NCBI GenBank assembly: GCA_017744515.1
Contig: JAGIBF010000016.1
Coordinates: 33,894-94,285 of the forward strand
Length of the DNA stretch: 60,392 nucleotides
Direction: 5' to 3'
Source: Niastella sp.
GTDB taxonomy: Bacteria > Bacteroidota > Bacteroidia > Chitinophagales > Chitinophagaceae
This document shows, in pieces, positions 46,048 to 54,157 of this stretch. The notes under the pieces were generated by a model. The model made no database searches. It had not been told where the DNA came from and was given only the letters and a program-made list of their open reading frames with translations. The position numbers and the translations under genes are program-made. How positions within the stretch are numbered: position 1 is the stretch's first letter; every line of letters starts with the position of its first letter.

Positions 46048-46401
46048 ATGACCGCAAAAAAAATCAAGCTGAAGCACGTGGATATTCAACGCATAAAAGC
46101 GGTGAAGGAAATCCTTAGCCATAAGCAATTGCCTCACACTACGATTCAACACTTAGCCTATGAAGCAGGAATGAACCGCACCAAGCTCCAATATGGATTT
46201 AAAAAACTATTTGGCGTAAGCATCTATACCTATCAGGTGCAGATGCGCATGGAAAAAGCCAGGAAACTATTAGAAGATACGGATAAACCGATCAAGCAGA
46301 TTGCTTCGCTTGCAGGATATAATACGATCAGCAGTTTTAGTGCAGCTTTTAAGAAGGCATTTAATATATCGCCTTCCCAATGGCGAAATAAGCACCAGTG
46401 A
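46048..46401 (+). CDS. Small AraC-family regulator (DNA-binding domain only)
   Basis: The ATG at 46048 gives 117 residues (MTAKKIKLKHVDIQRIKAV). The two helix-turn-helix units are present (IQHLAYEAGMNRTKLQYGF and IKQIASLAGYNTISSFSAAF), ending FNISPSQWRNKHQ. No sensing domain is present. It is preceded by a long structured leader and followed by the 21-bp repeats at 46511, which could be its own binding sites. Confidence 0.85.
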   Translation: MTAKKIKLKHVDIQRIKAVKEILSHKQLPHTTIQHLAYEAGMNRTKLQYGFKKLFGVSIYTYQVQMRMEKARKLLEDTDKPIKQIASLAGYNTISSFSAAFKKAFNISPSQWRNKHQ

Positions 46402-46510
46402 TACAATGTTTTGAGACTTATATTTTCTCTTCTTATAATTTATTTTGTTTATACAAGCATCTATAAACGCTGTAGTTAAGTGAGTATAAGATGATTATAA
46501 CAGTTATGAA

Positions 46511-46572
46511 CGTTTGCAGATATGAAGAAAATTTGTGCAGATAGGAAAACATTTTGTGCAGATATGACAAAT
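46511..46572 (+). repeat. Three direct repeats of 21-bp period
   Basis: GCAGATA occurs at 46516, 46537 and 46558; the spacing is exactly 21 bp each time. The wider unit is TTTGTGCAGATA(T/G)GA with an A-rich tail. Two helical turns between copies is the usual geometry for AraC- and LytTR-type operators. The copies lie just upstream of the candidate small RNA. Confidence 0.7.
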
Positions 46573-46589
46573 AAGTGAAAGTATCTTGC

Positions 46590-46762
46590 AAGCAGGTTTG
46601 AATGTAAACTGTAGTTTATGGATGTTGTTGATACTTGACCCTTCTGCTCCGGAGGAACTTCTTTCGGAACCCGGCAGAAGATAAATAAGTCCGGGTCATC
46701 AACTTCGTTGTAACACACCTGGAACCGGTTTGGGGGATTCAATAACCGGTTTCTTTTTTTTA
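46590..46762 (+). ncRNA. Candidate structured small RNA with its own terminator
   Basis: No plus-strand reading frame is present, yet a strong rho-independent terminator ends the region (46721-46761). The preceding sequence folds into a long rod: GTTGAT (46627-46632) with ATCAAC (46698-46703), GACCC (46637-46641) with GGGTC (46693-46697), and an inner CTTCTGC (46641-46647) with GCAGAAG (46674-46680). An outer CAGGT/ACCTG pair (about 46593/46716) may close it. A rod with internal bulges and a terminator is reminiscent of 6S RNA, but I cannot confirm the family. The 5' end is not defined. Confidence 0.5.
46721..46761 (+). terminator. Rho-independent terminator of the candidate small RNA
   Basis: AACCGGTT (46723-46730) and AACCGGTT (46744-46751) form a perfect 8-bp stem with a 13-base loop, followed by TCTTTTTTTT. 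No plus-strand gene lies within 320 bases upstream other than the AraC gene that ends at 46401. Confidence 0.85.
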
Positions 46763-47132
46763 ATGCCGCCCGGCGCTCTTCCGGTTACGGCTGCGTTCAG
46801 GTTGCTGGATGCCCAATCCCTATGAAGTACAGTCCAATAACATCATATCGGTAACCTGCTGAATAGCCGTTGCCTCCTTGTAGCCTATTATCCCTGACCC
46901 AACGGGACGGGATGTAACGGCTTCTACAGGTTTTGTACATCTACCCTTTGAAATATACAATAGCTTTTAATTACGTCTTTTTACAGGTAAAAGAATAGGA
47001 TCTCTGGTTAAGCCTGATTGGTTTGTATTCCAAACAATCAATGATTCCATCAGCTACGACTCGCCGGCCCCGTTTTATATACTCCCTGGAATGCCTTACC
47101 AGGCGGGGCTGGCAGTAGCGGTGGATTGCGGG

Positions 47133-47756
47133 TTACATGGCGGATACTTCAGGAGTTAAAGCGCCTGTTCGGGCCATGTTGAGGCAGATCAGGGCAGCTT
47201 CGGGAAGACGTTTTTCAAAAAGTGCTATGCGCAGTAGTTTGATGGAACGGCGGCGGTGGTTACGAACGGCTTGCTCGGGCACAGCCAGCAGCCTTGAGAT
47301 GTCGATTGTTTTAAGTCCTTGTACATAAGCCATTTTAAATACCCTGCCACATTCTTCGGGCAGTGCTTCTATTGCTTCAGCCACCTCTTTTAACAGCTTA
47401 TTGCCCCTCGTTTCTTCTTTCACCAGCTCATTTTCCTGTTCTATATAGTTCATAGTGCTTTCGGTGTCGTATGCTGGTTTGCGGTGTGTATACGAAAGGT
47501 AATCATAGCAGGCATTACGGGCTGTGACGTATAGGAAGGCGCGTATGTTGGCTACGTTCTCAAAGTTGCCACAGAGGTGATAGAGCTTTACGAAGGTTTC
47601 AACGGCAATACCTTCTGCTTCACGCTTCTTGCAAGTGAGCCGTTGGGAAAAATAACGCAGGGAAGAATAATAACGGTTGTAAATGGTGTTAAAGGCAAGG
47701 GCGTCGCCTTGCTGAAAACGGTTCATCAGTTCCTTTTCCGTAGATGGTTTGCTCAT
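47133..47756 (-). CDS. ECF-family sigma factor (orphan)
   Basis: About 207 residues from an ATG at 47756 (an in-frame ATG at 47762 adds two residues). Region 2: DALAFNTIYNRYYSSLRYFS and IAVETFVKLYHL. Region 4: LPEECGRVFKMAYVQGLKTIDISRLLAVPEQAVRNHRRR (about 150-188). The length and the spacing fit the Bacteroidota ECF group. No anti-sigma gene lies on either side, unlike the sigma/FecR locus at 20-22 kb. Confidence 0.9.
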   Translation of the reverse strand: MSKPSTEKELMNRFQQGDALAFNTIYNRYYSSLRYFSQRLTCKKREAEGIAVETFVKLYHLCGNFENVANIRAFLYVTARNACYDYLSYTHRKPAYDTESTMNYIEQENELVKEETRGNKLLKEVAEAIEALPEECGRVFKMAYVQGLKTIDISRLLAVPEQAVRNHRRRSIKLLRIALFEKRLPEAALICLNMARTGALTPEVSAM

Positions 47757-47762
47757 GTGCAT

Positions 47763-48209
47763 GTAGGTTTAGTGCCAGTCGGTTAGACTGGTTGAGTCAT
47801 GAAAACAGGAAAGAAAGGCACATTGGTAATGTGTTAACTGGTTGCGTTTCGTTTAGCCGAATTGATTGGCAGCAATGCGTATCATAGGAGGTCAGGTAAC
47901 GCCCGGAGGTTTGGCCGGGCAAATGGCCGTAGCAGGGAGGACACTGGACTTAGTAGTCAGAGAAACCGGGGGCAGTTTATCTGTATAAAATCAATGATAG
48001 TCGAAAAATAGTCATTTTTTGTCACACCACACAGGAATGTCTATCCCAGGCGGGGTAATTTTTTTCAGACAATATACACATTAAGGAAATTCCAGTTTAC
48101 TATGCAATCAGTGCCATGATGTGCTGTTAGTGTACTGTTAATTTCAAATGGGGTGTTGGCAGACCGGAAAGTTTACTTACCTTCGTACTGTAATATTAAA
48201 TGTTACAGT
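47763..48209. other. Divergent promoter region between sigma factor and Rrf2 genes
   Basis: About 450 bases. A small hairpin GCCCGG/CCGGGC lies at 47901-47920. No gene or large repeat is seen. Confidence 0.5.
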
Positions 48210-48620
48210 ATGAATAATGGCCGCTTTGCAGTTTCTCTACACATCCTAACCTTGCTGGCACACAAGCAGGGCGAGTGGCTGTCTTCGGAATACATAGCGG
48301 GCAGCATCAACATCAATCCTGTATTGGTGCGCAAAGAGATCAGTAACCTGCGTGAGGCAGGATTGGTAGAAAGCCGGGAAGGCAAAAACGGGGGCACCAC
48401 ACTGGCCAAATCCCCTTCTAAAATATTGTTGTCGGAAGTCTATAATGCTGTGCGGCAGGAAGTGTTGTTGGGGCGATCCCGGAACGATCCTAATCCCGAC
48501 TGTGTAATAGGACGGCAGATCAACGAGCAGCTGGATGGGCTTTATGTGGAGGTGGAAGATGCGCTGGTACAAAAGCTTGGGAAGAAAACACTGGCCAATT
48601 TTTATAAGCAGTTCCGGTAA
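48210..48620 (+). CDS. Rrf2-family transcription regulator
   Basis: The ATG at 48210 gives 136 residues (MNNGRFAVSLHILTLLAHKQGEWLSS). An N-terminal winged helix with SSEYIAGSININPVLVRKEISNLREAGLVES is followed by the Rrf2 wing (GKNGGTTLAKSPSKI). Iron-sulfur-binding Rrf2 proteins carry three cysteines in the middle; here only one cysteine (near CVIGRQ) is present. It is thus a cysteine-poor, redox- or ligand-sensing type. The oxidoreductase gene lies 135 bases downstream and is the likely target. Confidence 0.88.
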   Translation: MNNGRFAVSLHILTLLAHKQGEWLSSEYIAGSININPVLVRKEISNLREAGLVESREGKNGGTTLAKSPSKILLSEVYNAVRQEVLLGRSRNDPNPDCVIGRQINEQLDGLYVEVEDALVQKLGKKTLANFYKQFR

Positions 48621-48675
48621 TTTTTTTTACCCTTAACTGTAATAATAATTATTACAATTATTCTGTAAACGATAT

Positions 48676-48739
48676 AACATAAACCGTAAAAATTGCATTG
48701 ATCGGAAACCTCCGGATTCGTAGGTTCATATTTGGTAAC
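48676..48739 (+). pseudogene. Decayed copy of the start of the next gene
   Basis: The sequence from AACATAAACC through AAAAATTGCATTGAT, CGGATT and GTAGGTTC to ATTTGGTAAC matches the start of the oxidoreductase gene at 48746-48809, at an offset of 70 bp. The copy has GTA in place of ATG and a one-base indel, so it cannot be translated. It is a small tandem duplication that has decayed, or what is left of an older gene of the same family. Confidence 0.75.
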
Positions 48740-48755
48740 AATAAAAACATAAACC

Positions 48756-49409
48756 ATGAAAATTGCATTGATTGGGGCATCGGGATTTGTGGGTTCGCAT
48801 TTGCTGACTGAAGCGCTTCTCCGCGGGCATACTGTAACTGCCATCGTGCGGCATCCCGAAAAGATAACTGTGCAGAACCCGCTATTGACCGTGGTGCAGG
48901 GTGATGTGCTGCAGGATAACGTAGTTGCCTCGCTGGTGGCTGGTCACGATGCTGTGATCAGTGCTTACAATCCCGGTTGGCATAATCCTAATATCCATGA
49001 TGAATTCCTGGCAGGTGCGCAGGCGATTCAGCGTGGCGTGAAGAAAGCTGGTGTAAAGCGCTTTATTGTGGTTGGTGGCGCCGGTAGTCTTGAAATTGCT
49101 CCCGGTCTTCAACTGGTAGATGCACCTGACTTCCCTGCCGAATGGAAACCTGGTGCGCTGGCTGCCCGTGAATACCTGAATATCCTGAAGCAGGAGAAAG
49201 AACTCGATTGGACCTTTCTGAGCCCGGCCATTGTGATGCACCCGGGCGTAAAGACCGGCCGTACTGGTCAGTACCGTACCGGTACTGATCAGCCCGTATT
49301 CGATGATAAACATGTCAGTACAATCTCTGTGGAAGACCTCTCGATAGCGCTGCTGGATGAACTGGAGAATAAACAGTTTATTCAAAAGCGGTTTACTGTA
49401 GCCTATTAA
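48756..49409 (+). CDS. NAD(P)-binding oxidoreductase (atypical SDR, YwnB-like)
   Basis: A 217-residue protein with the cofactor motif MKIALIGASGFVGSHLL (GxSGFVG), an atypical-SDR Rossmann fold with VVQGDVL and VGGAGSLEI. The C-terminal half is short, as in YwnB and flavin-reductase-like proteins. It lies after an Rrf2 regulator and before an alpha/beta hydrolase (26 bases later). This arrangement is frequent in reductive stress loci; the actual substrate is unknown. Confidence 0.85.
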   Translation: MKIALIGASGFVGSHLLTEALLRGHTVTAIVRHPEKITVQNPLLTVVQGDVLQDNVVASLVAGHDAVISAYNPGWHNPNIHDEFLAGAQAIQRGVKKAGVKRFIVVGGAGSLEIAPGLQLVDAPDFPAEWKPGALAAREYLNILKQEKELDWTFLSPAIVMHPGVKTGRTGQYRTGTDQPVFDDKHVSTISVEDLSIALLDELENKQFIQKRFTVAY

Positions 49410-49435
49410 TTCATTTCTCACTAAAAAGTATAGTC

Positions 49436-50347
49436 ATGGAAAGCAATGTTACTGTAACTCCGAAACTGTCCTACAGCGAAACGGCTGTGCGGTACAGAAC
49501 AATAGTCATCGATGGCCTGGATATTTTTTACCGCGAGGCGGGCAAGCCGGGGAACCCTGTTATTCTTTTGTTGCATGGCTTCCCTTCTTCTTCTCATATG
49601 TACCGTGACCTGATCAATGATCTGAGTGATCGTTATCATTTGATCGCCCCGGATTATCCTGCTTTTGGCCATAGCGCCATGCCTTCACAGGATGAGTACA
49701 ATTATACTTTTGACCATTTGTCGGTGACTATTGAAAAGTTTATCGATGCGCTGTTGCTGAAAAAGTTCAGTATGTACATCCAGGATTATGGTTCGCCTGT
49801 AGGGTTTCGTATTGCCGTGCGCAGGCCGGAACTGATACAGGCTTTGCTGATCCAAAATGGGAATGCGTATGAAGAAGGGCTTGGGCCTGCTATGGAAGGC
49901 GGTAAACAATTCTGGGCCAACCGGAATACGGAAACCGAAAATGTGATGCGGGGAGCTTTGACGCCTGCCGGTACAAAGTGGCAGTATACAGAAGGAGCCG
50001 GTGACCTTTCAAAGATATCACCGGATGGCTGGTCATATGATCAGTATTTCCTGGACCGGCCGGGTAATGATGCAATACAATTGGCCTTGTTGTATGACTA
50101 TCGCACCAATCCTCCCCTATATCCTGTGTGGCAGGAGTACCTGCGTGTTCATCAACCACCGGCATTGATCACCTGGGGCAAGAATGATCTGTTTTTCACA
50201 GCTGCAGGCGCAGAAGCTTATCTGAAAGATCTGCCGCAAGCAGCATTGCACTTATTGAACGGCGGTCATTTTGTATTGGAAGAGTATCACCGCGAGATTG
50301 CGGATCATATACATCGTTTTCTTGTAAAGCAAGGGATCAATTCTTAA
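49436..50347 (+). CDS. Alpha/beta hydrolase, Asp-nucleophile (epoxide hydrolase/haloalkane dehalogenase-like)
   Basis: A 303-residue protein. The oxyanion motif HGFP lies at 47-50. The nucleophile elbow YIQDYGSPVG gives D117 in place of Ser, as in epoxide hydrolases and haloalkane dehalogenases. The catalytic histidine is in GGHFVLEEYH (about H278). WGKNDLFFT holds the likely acid. Whether it acts on epoxides or haloalkanes cannot be read here. It is the last gene of a set with the oxidoreductase and has a bidirectional terminator after it. Confidence 0.9.
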   Translation: MESNVTVTPKLSYSETAVRYRTIVIDGLDIFYREAGKPGNPVILLLHGFPSSSHMYRDLINDLSDRYHLIAPDYPAFGHSAMPSQDEYNYTFDHLSVTIEKFIDALLLKKFSMYIQDYGSPVGFRIAVRRPELIQALLIQNGNAYEEGLGPAMEGGKQFWANRNTETENVMRGALTPAGTKWQYTEGAGDLSKISPDGWSYDQYFLDRPGNDAIQLALLYDYRTNPPLYPVWQEYLRVHQPPALITWGKNDLFFTAAGAEAYLKDLPQAALHLLNGGHFVLEEYHREIADHIHRFLVKQGINS

Positions 50348-50377
50348 GGCAGGAAGTAATGGCATATGGACCGAATG

Positions 50378-50407
50378 ATAAAACCCGCTACATCGAGCGG
50401 GTTTTAT
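50378..50407. terminator. Bidirectional terminator between convergent genes
   Basis: ATAAAACCCGCT (50378-50389) and AGCGGGTTTTAT (50396-50407) form a perfect 12-bp stem with a 6-base loop. The T-rich arm works on either strand. Confidence 0.9.
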
Positions 50408-50437
50408 TGATTTATCCTGTTGATGGTCCCGTTGTAC

Positions 50438-51748
50438 TTATTGTTTGATAAACTCTACTCTCCTGTTCAAGGCTTTACCTTCTTTGGTTTTATTGTCTCC
50501 TACTGGTACTGTTTCTCCTTTACCATCTGTCTGGAAGCGTGCTGCATCGATGCTGAATGTTTCCTGCAAGGCTTTGGCTACTGCTGCGGCTCTTTTCTGT
50601 GACAGTTGCAGGTTCTTCTGATCGTCGCCATCGCTGTCGGTGTGGCCAATGATCTTTACTTTGATGTCGGCATTTTCTTTCAAGACATTGGCTACATCTT
50701 TCAGTACTCCGTACGACTCCGGTTTGATGACATCTGAGTTTACATCGAAGAGGATGCCTGTGGTGGAGAATTTGCCTTCTTCTACCAGCTTGTGACGGGT
50801 GTCGGGAATGCCTTTGGCCACTTTCAGGTTCGAGATGAACATGCCATACTGGTCTTCTTTGTAGCTGGATGTATGTATCTCAAAAAATAGCTGATTCATC
50901 AGGACGCCGGGAGTAATGGCTTTTGGGGCGTCGAATATTTTGTCCTGTCCTGCCCATATGCGCATGCGTTCTTTCTGTACTTGTATAGCGATGTGTATTG
51001 GCTTGCCAAAGTAATCGCTCAGGATGCTTACTTCCTGCTGATCGCCGGTGTAATAATCCCGGCCGGCCTTATAGGTGTGTACATTCAGTTTAGAGCGGCC
51101 ACCTTCAGCCGGATAGAAAATTCCTTCAATACTTGCATTTTTACGGTAGTTGCGCAGGAACTCGTTGCTGGTTGTTGACTCATCATTGGTGCTGATAATG
51201 CCAAAGGCAAAGTACGGAAAGAAGTGTCCGTTGTACTTCAGTTGCATGATCGCATCAAATTCTACGGTGTAGTTCTCTCCGAACGATTTTTCGTTGTTGG
51301 TAAGGTAAAAGCTGCGCTGGTGTACCTGCAGCCATTTACCGGGAAAGTTGTTCAGGGTGACGACCTCTCCCGTGCCGGTCGTATTCCAGCCGGTAGGTAA
51401 TTCTCCAATGGGGTCCTGTTCAAAGCTCTCGGTGTATACAATCAGTTCTCCGGGAACGAAGTCGAACCGGGAGTTGCTTTTTAGTGCCACAGGTGCAGGC
51501 GCGCCCGCTGTAGTTGCCGGTGCTGTTGTAGCCGGCGCCTGCGTTGTAGTAGTAGAATCCGCCTTTTTATTACCGGATTTTGCAGTTTGTTCAGCTTTAT
51601 CAAAACCTTTATCAACACTTTTGTCAATTTTCTGTTCAACTTTTTGTTCTGCTTTGTTGGCCACCTTTTTCTTCAGGCGGTCCATGAAGCCCTGGCAAAA
51701 AAGAGTGGCCGGGCTTAATAAGAGGATCAATGTTAAAGCGTTTTTCAT
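50438..51748 (-). CDS. OmpA-family protein with a lectin-like middle domain
   Basis: A 436-residue protein. A signal peptide (about 1-18; LLSPATLFCQG) is followed by a basic coiled segment (KKKVANKAEQKVEQKIDKSVDKGFDKAEQ) and a Thr/Ala-rich linker. The middle (about 95-300; IVYTESFEQDPIGELPTGWN, NYTVEFDAIMQLKY) looks like a beta-sandwich, as in laminin-G or choice-of-anchor domains. The last ~110 residues carry the OmpA peptidoglycan-binding signature (IGHTDSDGDDQKNLQLSQKRAAAVAKAL). It is probably anchored in the outer membrane or periplasm. Confidence 0.88.
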   Translation of the reverse strand: MKNALTLILLLSPATLFCQGFMDRLKKKVANKAEQKVEQKIDKSVDKGFDKAEQTAKSGNKKADSTTTTQAPATTAPATTAGAPAPVALKSNSRFDFVPGELIVYTESFEQDPIGELPTGWNTTGTGEVVTLNNFPGKWLQVHQRSFYLTNNEKSFGENYTVEFDAIMQLKYNGHFFPYFAFGIISTNDESTTSNEFLRNYRKNASIEGIFYPAEGGRSKLNVHTYKAGRDYYTGDQQEVSILSDYFGKPIHIAIQVQKERMRIWAGQDKIFDAPKAITPGVLMNQLFFEIHTSSYKEDQYGMFISNLKVAKGIPDTRHKLVEEGKFSTTGILFDVNSDVIKPESYGVLKDVANVLKENADIKVKIIGHTDSDGDDQKNLQLSQKRAAAVAKALQETFSIDAARFQTDGKGETVPVGDNKTKEGKALNRRVEFIKQ

Positions 51749-51776
51749 GTACAGCGTTTTATGTTTTTATCTTAAA

Positions 51777-51880
51777 GTCACCAGCGTTCCGCTGGTGACG
51801 GGGATTTACAAGCCTCTGGCTTGTGCAAGCCGGAGGCTTGCCAATAGCCTCACCCGCCAGAGGCGAGCGAGTGGAAAGCG
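51777..51880. repeat. Cluster of three intergenic hairpins
   Basis: Hairpin 1: GTCACCAGCG-TTC-CGCTGGTGAC (51777-51799, 10-bp stem). Hairpin 2: CAAGCCTC...GAGGCTTG with inner GGCTTG/CAAGCC (51809-51840, almost continuous 15-bp stem). Hairpin 3: GCCTC...GAGGC near 51847-51865. They lie between two minus-strand genes. Confidence 0.8.
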
Positions 51881-51888
51881 AGTTTGAT

Positions 51889-52737
51889 TTATTGAAGTTC
51901 CTGCAACCATTGTTTGGCAAAGGCACGAACTGCTTCTGTGGTTTCTTTACCGGCACGGAAAGCCATTTTCCATTCTGCGGATTTGCGCTCATAATCTGGT
52001 TTGGCAAAGCGCTTCAGGCCATCGCGGGCAACAAGCTGAGCGTTGTAGTCCACATTACTGGTGGCTGACAGTACTTGTTGTAACCTTGTTTTGATCATTT
52101 CTTTTATGCTGGCGGGATAGGTTTCTTCCCAGGCTTTCAGGTCATTCTGGTAGCTTTTCAGCTTGTACTCGTATTGTTGCTTTTCGCCTTCTATCATCAG
52201 TTTGATGACCTCGCTGTTGGGGTCTTCATAATCTTTCAGGGTACTTTTCAATACGGTAAGGGATTCGTTCATAGCCTTTTTCATCTCAGCATCATTGGTG
52301 CTTTTGATAAACTTTTCCGTACTCTCTATCCCTTTTTTTGTGTCGTCGATGAATTTTTGGCGAACTGCTTCCGGTGTTTTGCCTTTTTCGGGTTCGGCGG
52401 GTTTGTTGCGCTGGCGGTGTGTTTCGTATTCTTTTGCGAACTCCTCTGTGTTTACATATTCTTTAGTGTATGTCAAGAGGTCTTTGGCAACGGCAGCACG
52501 GTCGCCGGTGAGGATATTGCGGAAGTTCTTTCCCCTGTAATAGAAGCGGGCATTTAAAAAGCTTTCTTTGATGCTCCAGGTGCCGCTTTGTTTGTTGGTG
52601 CCGATCTGTTCCCAGAAATCGGCGTAGCGGGTAACTGCTTTAAATGATAATAAACCTACGAAGGCGAATACTGCTATACCGGCGAGGACCAGTGCCTGCA
52701 GGGCCATCCATCCTTTTTTTGTGTGTTGCTTTTTCAT
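51889..52737 (-). CDS. Membrane-anchored helical protein of unknown function
   Basis: The ATG at 52737 gives 282 residues (MKKQHTKKGWMALQALVLAGIAVFAFVGLL). One N-terminal membrane helix (about 11-30) anchors a long, charged helical domain rich in Lys/Glu (KDLLTYTKEYVNTEEFAKEYETHRQRN; EAVRQKFIDDTKKGIESTEKF). The larger open frame starting at 52977 has an Arg/Gly-rich start that looks non-coding. I do not recognise a family. The OmpA-like gene downstream on the same strand is its closest neighbour, 140 bases away. Confidence 0.75.
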   Translation of the reverse strand: MKKQHTKKGWMALQALVLAGIAVFAFVGLLSFKAVTRYADFWEQIGTNKQSGTWSIKESFLNARFYYRGKNFRNILTGDRAAVAKDLLTYTKEYVNTEEFAKEYETHRQRNKPAEPEKGKTPEAVRQKFIDDTKKGIESTEKFIKSTNDAEMKKAMNESLTVLKSTLKDYEDPNSEVIKLMIEGEKQQYEYKLKSYQNDLKAWEETYPASIKEMIKTRLQQVLSATSNVDYNAQLVARDGLKRFAKPDYERKSAEWKMAFRAGKETTEAVRAFAKQWLQELQ

Positions 52738-53068
52738 GGCTATACTTATGTAGTTAATATGTGATCGAATTGTTTCGCAAAGATGGAGGCTACCATGGTG
52801 CGTGAAAAGTGATGGATGTATGACCTGTCGAATTCTGTGCATCAAATGGAATGGAATGTGTTTGAAGTAAGAGGTAAGTAGTAAGAGATCCGAGGTCTGA
52901 AATCCGAGATTGGGGTTTGAAGTGGGCCCCTTACCTCCTATTTCCTGCCTCTTCCCTCGTTTTCCTCCCCATTTCACGCAATGGAATCCTCAATTCATCC
53001 GGGGTTATGCCCATTCTATAGAAACCCCTTAACTTGCCCTTCACAAAAGATGGTAATTTGTTGTAATA
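52738..53068. other. Divergent promoter region
   Basis: About 330 bases between the membrane-anchored protein and the LytS kinase. A long inverted repeat GAGGTAAG...CTTACCTC (about 52871-52936) is visible, with wide spacing. No gene is seen. Confidence 0.5.
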
Positions 53069-54157
53069 ATGACAGTAGACGCCCATACTCCCCTCAAAAG
53101 GTTAACACTGCCACGATACACCCGTAAAGACCTATGGATCTTTGCTGGTGTAGTGCCACTTATCGTATTGGTATACAATACGTTAATCTTTGGCAACCGC
53201 TTCTTTACGGAGGGTAAAGTGTTCTTGTGGGCCAGTCTTTCGACCTTTCTCATCCTGGGCAGTTTCTGGTTTATTTTCACCTGGATCGCCGTTACGCTGC
53301 GCAACCGGTTTCCCAAAGACGGCGACCTGATGAAACGGATGCTGATCTCCATTTTCCTGTTCATCATCATCAATGCGCTGATCGTTACCATCCTGTTCTG
53401 GGGGTATGACTACTTCCACTTCCTGAATTATGAGCTGAACCAGGTGCGTTATCAGTGGACGCTCCTGTCGGCGGCTATTTTCAATGTGTTTGTGACCATC
53501 CTGCATGAAGGGGTGGATAGTTTCGATAAATGGAAAAAGACCATGCTGGAAACCCAGCAGCTGAAAAAGGAATATATGCAGAGCCGGTTGCTGGGCCTTA
53601 AAAGCCAGATGAACCCGCACTTTTTGTTCAATAGTCTCAACTCCTTATCAAGCCTCATCAGTGAGGACACTGCCACGGCTGAGAAGTTCCTCGATGAGAT
53701 GAGTAAGGTGTACCGCTACCTGCTGCGCAGTGACGACAGGCTGGTAACGCTGGGTACCGAAGTGCAGTTCCTGCATAGTTATTATTACCTGCTCAAGGTT
53801 CGTTATGGTGATGGTATTAACTTATCACTACAGATCAAAGAGGAACAGTTCGACCTGCTGATGCCGCCGCTAACGCTGCAACTGCTGGTCGAAAATACGT
53901 TTACGGCCAATACCATGAGTAAGGATAGTCCACTGAATATTACCATCAGTTCCCTGGGTGATCAATGGTTACAGATCCAGCACAACCTTCAGCCCAAGAT
54001 CAGGATCGGTATGCAGGAATCGGAGCCGGCCGGGCTGGATAATATTATTAATAAGTATCGTTTGCTGTGCCGGCAAACGGTAACTATTCGTCAAACTGAG
54101 AAACAGCGCATCATTCATATACCGTTGATCGAACAGGAAGAAACAATTGTCTCATGA
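53069..54157 (+). CDS. LytS-type sensor kinase with degenerate N-box
   Basis: A 362-residue protein. Four membrane helices (about 23-40, 52-72, 91-110, 130-146) precede the kinase core. The phosphoacceptor motif LKSQMNPHFLFNSLNSLSS gives H184. The N-box, normally QLLVENAVKHN, reads QLLVENTFTANTMS: lysine and histidine of the motif are lost. The G-box GLDN(IINKYRLL) also lacks the first glycines of IGLxN. The following gene is a close paralogue with intact motifs and shares a four-base ATGA overlap. The first kinase probably cannot bind ATP well and may act only as a sensor or dimer partner. Confidence 0.88.
   Translation: MTVDAHTPLKRLTLPRYTRKDLWIFAGVVPLIVLVYNTLIFGNRFFTEGKVFLWASLSTFLILGSFWFIFTWIAVTLRNRFPKDGDLMKRMLISIFLFIIINALIVTILFWGYDYFHFLNYELNQVRYQWTLLSAAIFNVFVTILHEGVDSFDKWKKTMLETQQLKKEYMQSRLLGLKSQMNPHFLFNSLNSLSSLISEDTATAEKFLDEMSKVYRYLLRSDDRLVTLGTEVQFLHSYYYLLKVRYGDGINLSLQIKEEQFDLLMPPLTLQLLVENTFTANTMSKDSPLNITISSLGDQWLQIQHNLQPKIRIGMQESEPAGLDNIINKYRLLCRQTVTIRQTEKQRIIHIPLIEQEETIVS

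Larger units (their letters stand above)
46402..47132. other. Intergenic region with 21-bp repeats, candidate small RNA and terminator
   Basis: About 730 bases without a convincing protein gene. Contains three phased repeats (46516-46564), a foldable region (46590-46710) and a strong plus-strand terminator (46721-46761). After that, an imperfect hairpin GCCCCG...CGGGGC lies at about 47070-47112, just past the ECF sigma stop codon. Confidence 0.6.

Noticed and set aside
46476..46742. 88-codon minus-strand frame over the candidate small RNA
   Set aside because: Translation is of low complexity without a domain; it starts inside the terminator hairpin and covers the repeats, which explain its periodic FxxSAxxxF look.
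52871..52936. GAGGTAAG...CTTACCTC inverted repeat as a regulatory element
   Set aside because: The two arms are 50 bases apart and only 8 bp long; such matches are expected by chance in this length.
52738..52977. 80-residue N-terminal extension of the membrane-anchored protein
   Set aside because: The added part is Arg/Gly-rich with no similarity to a signal or domain; the ATG at 52737 gives a clean membrane anchor right at the N-terminus.
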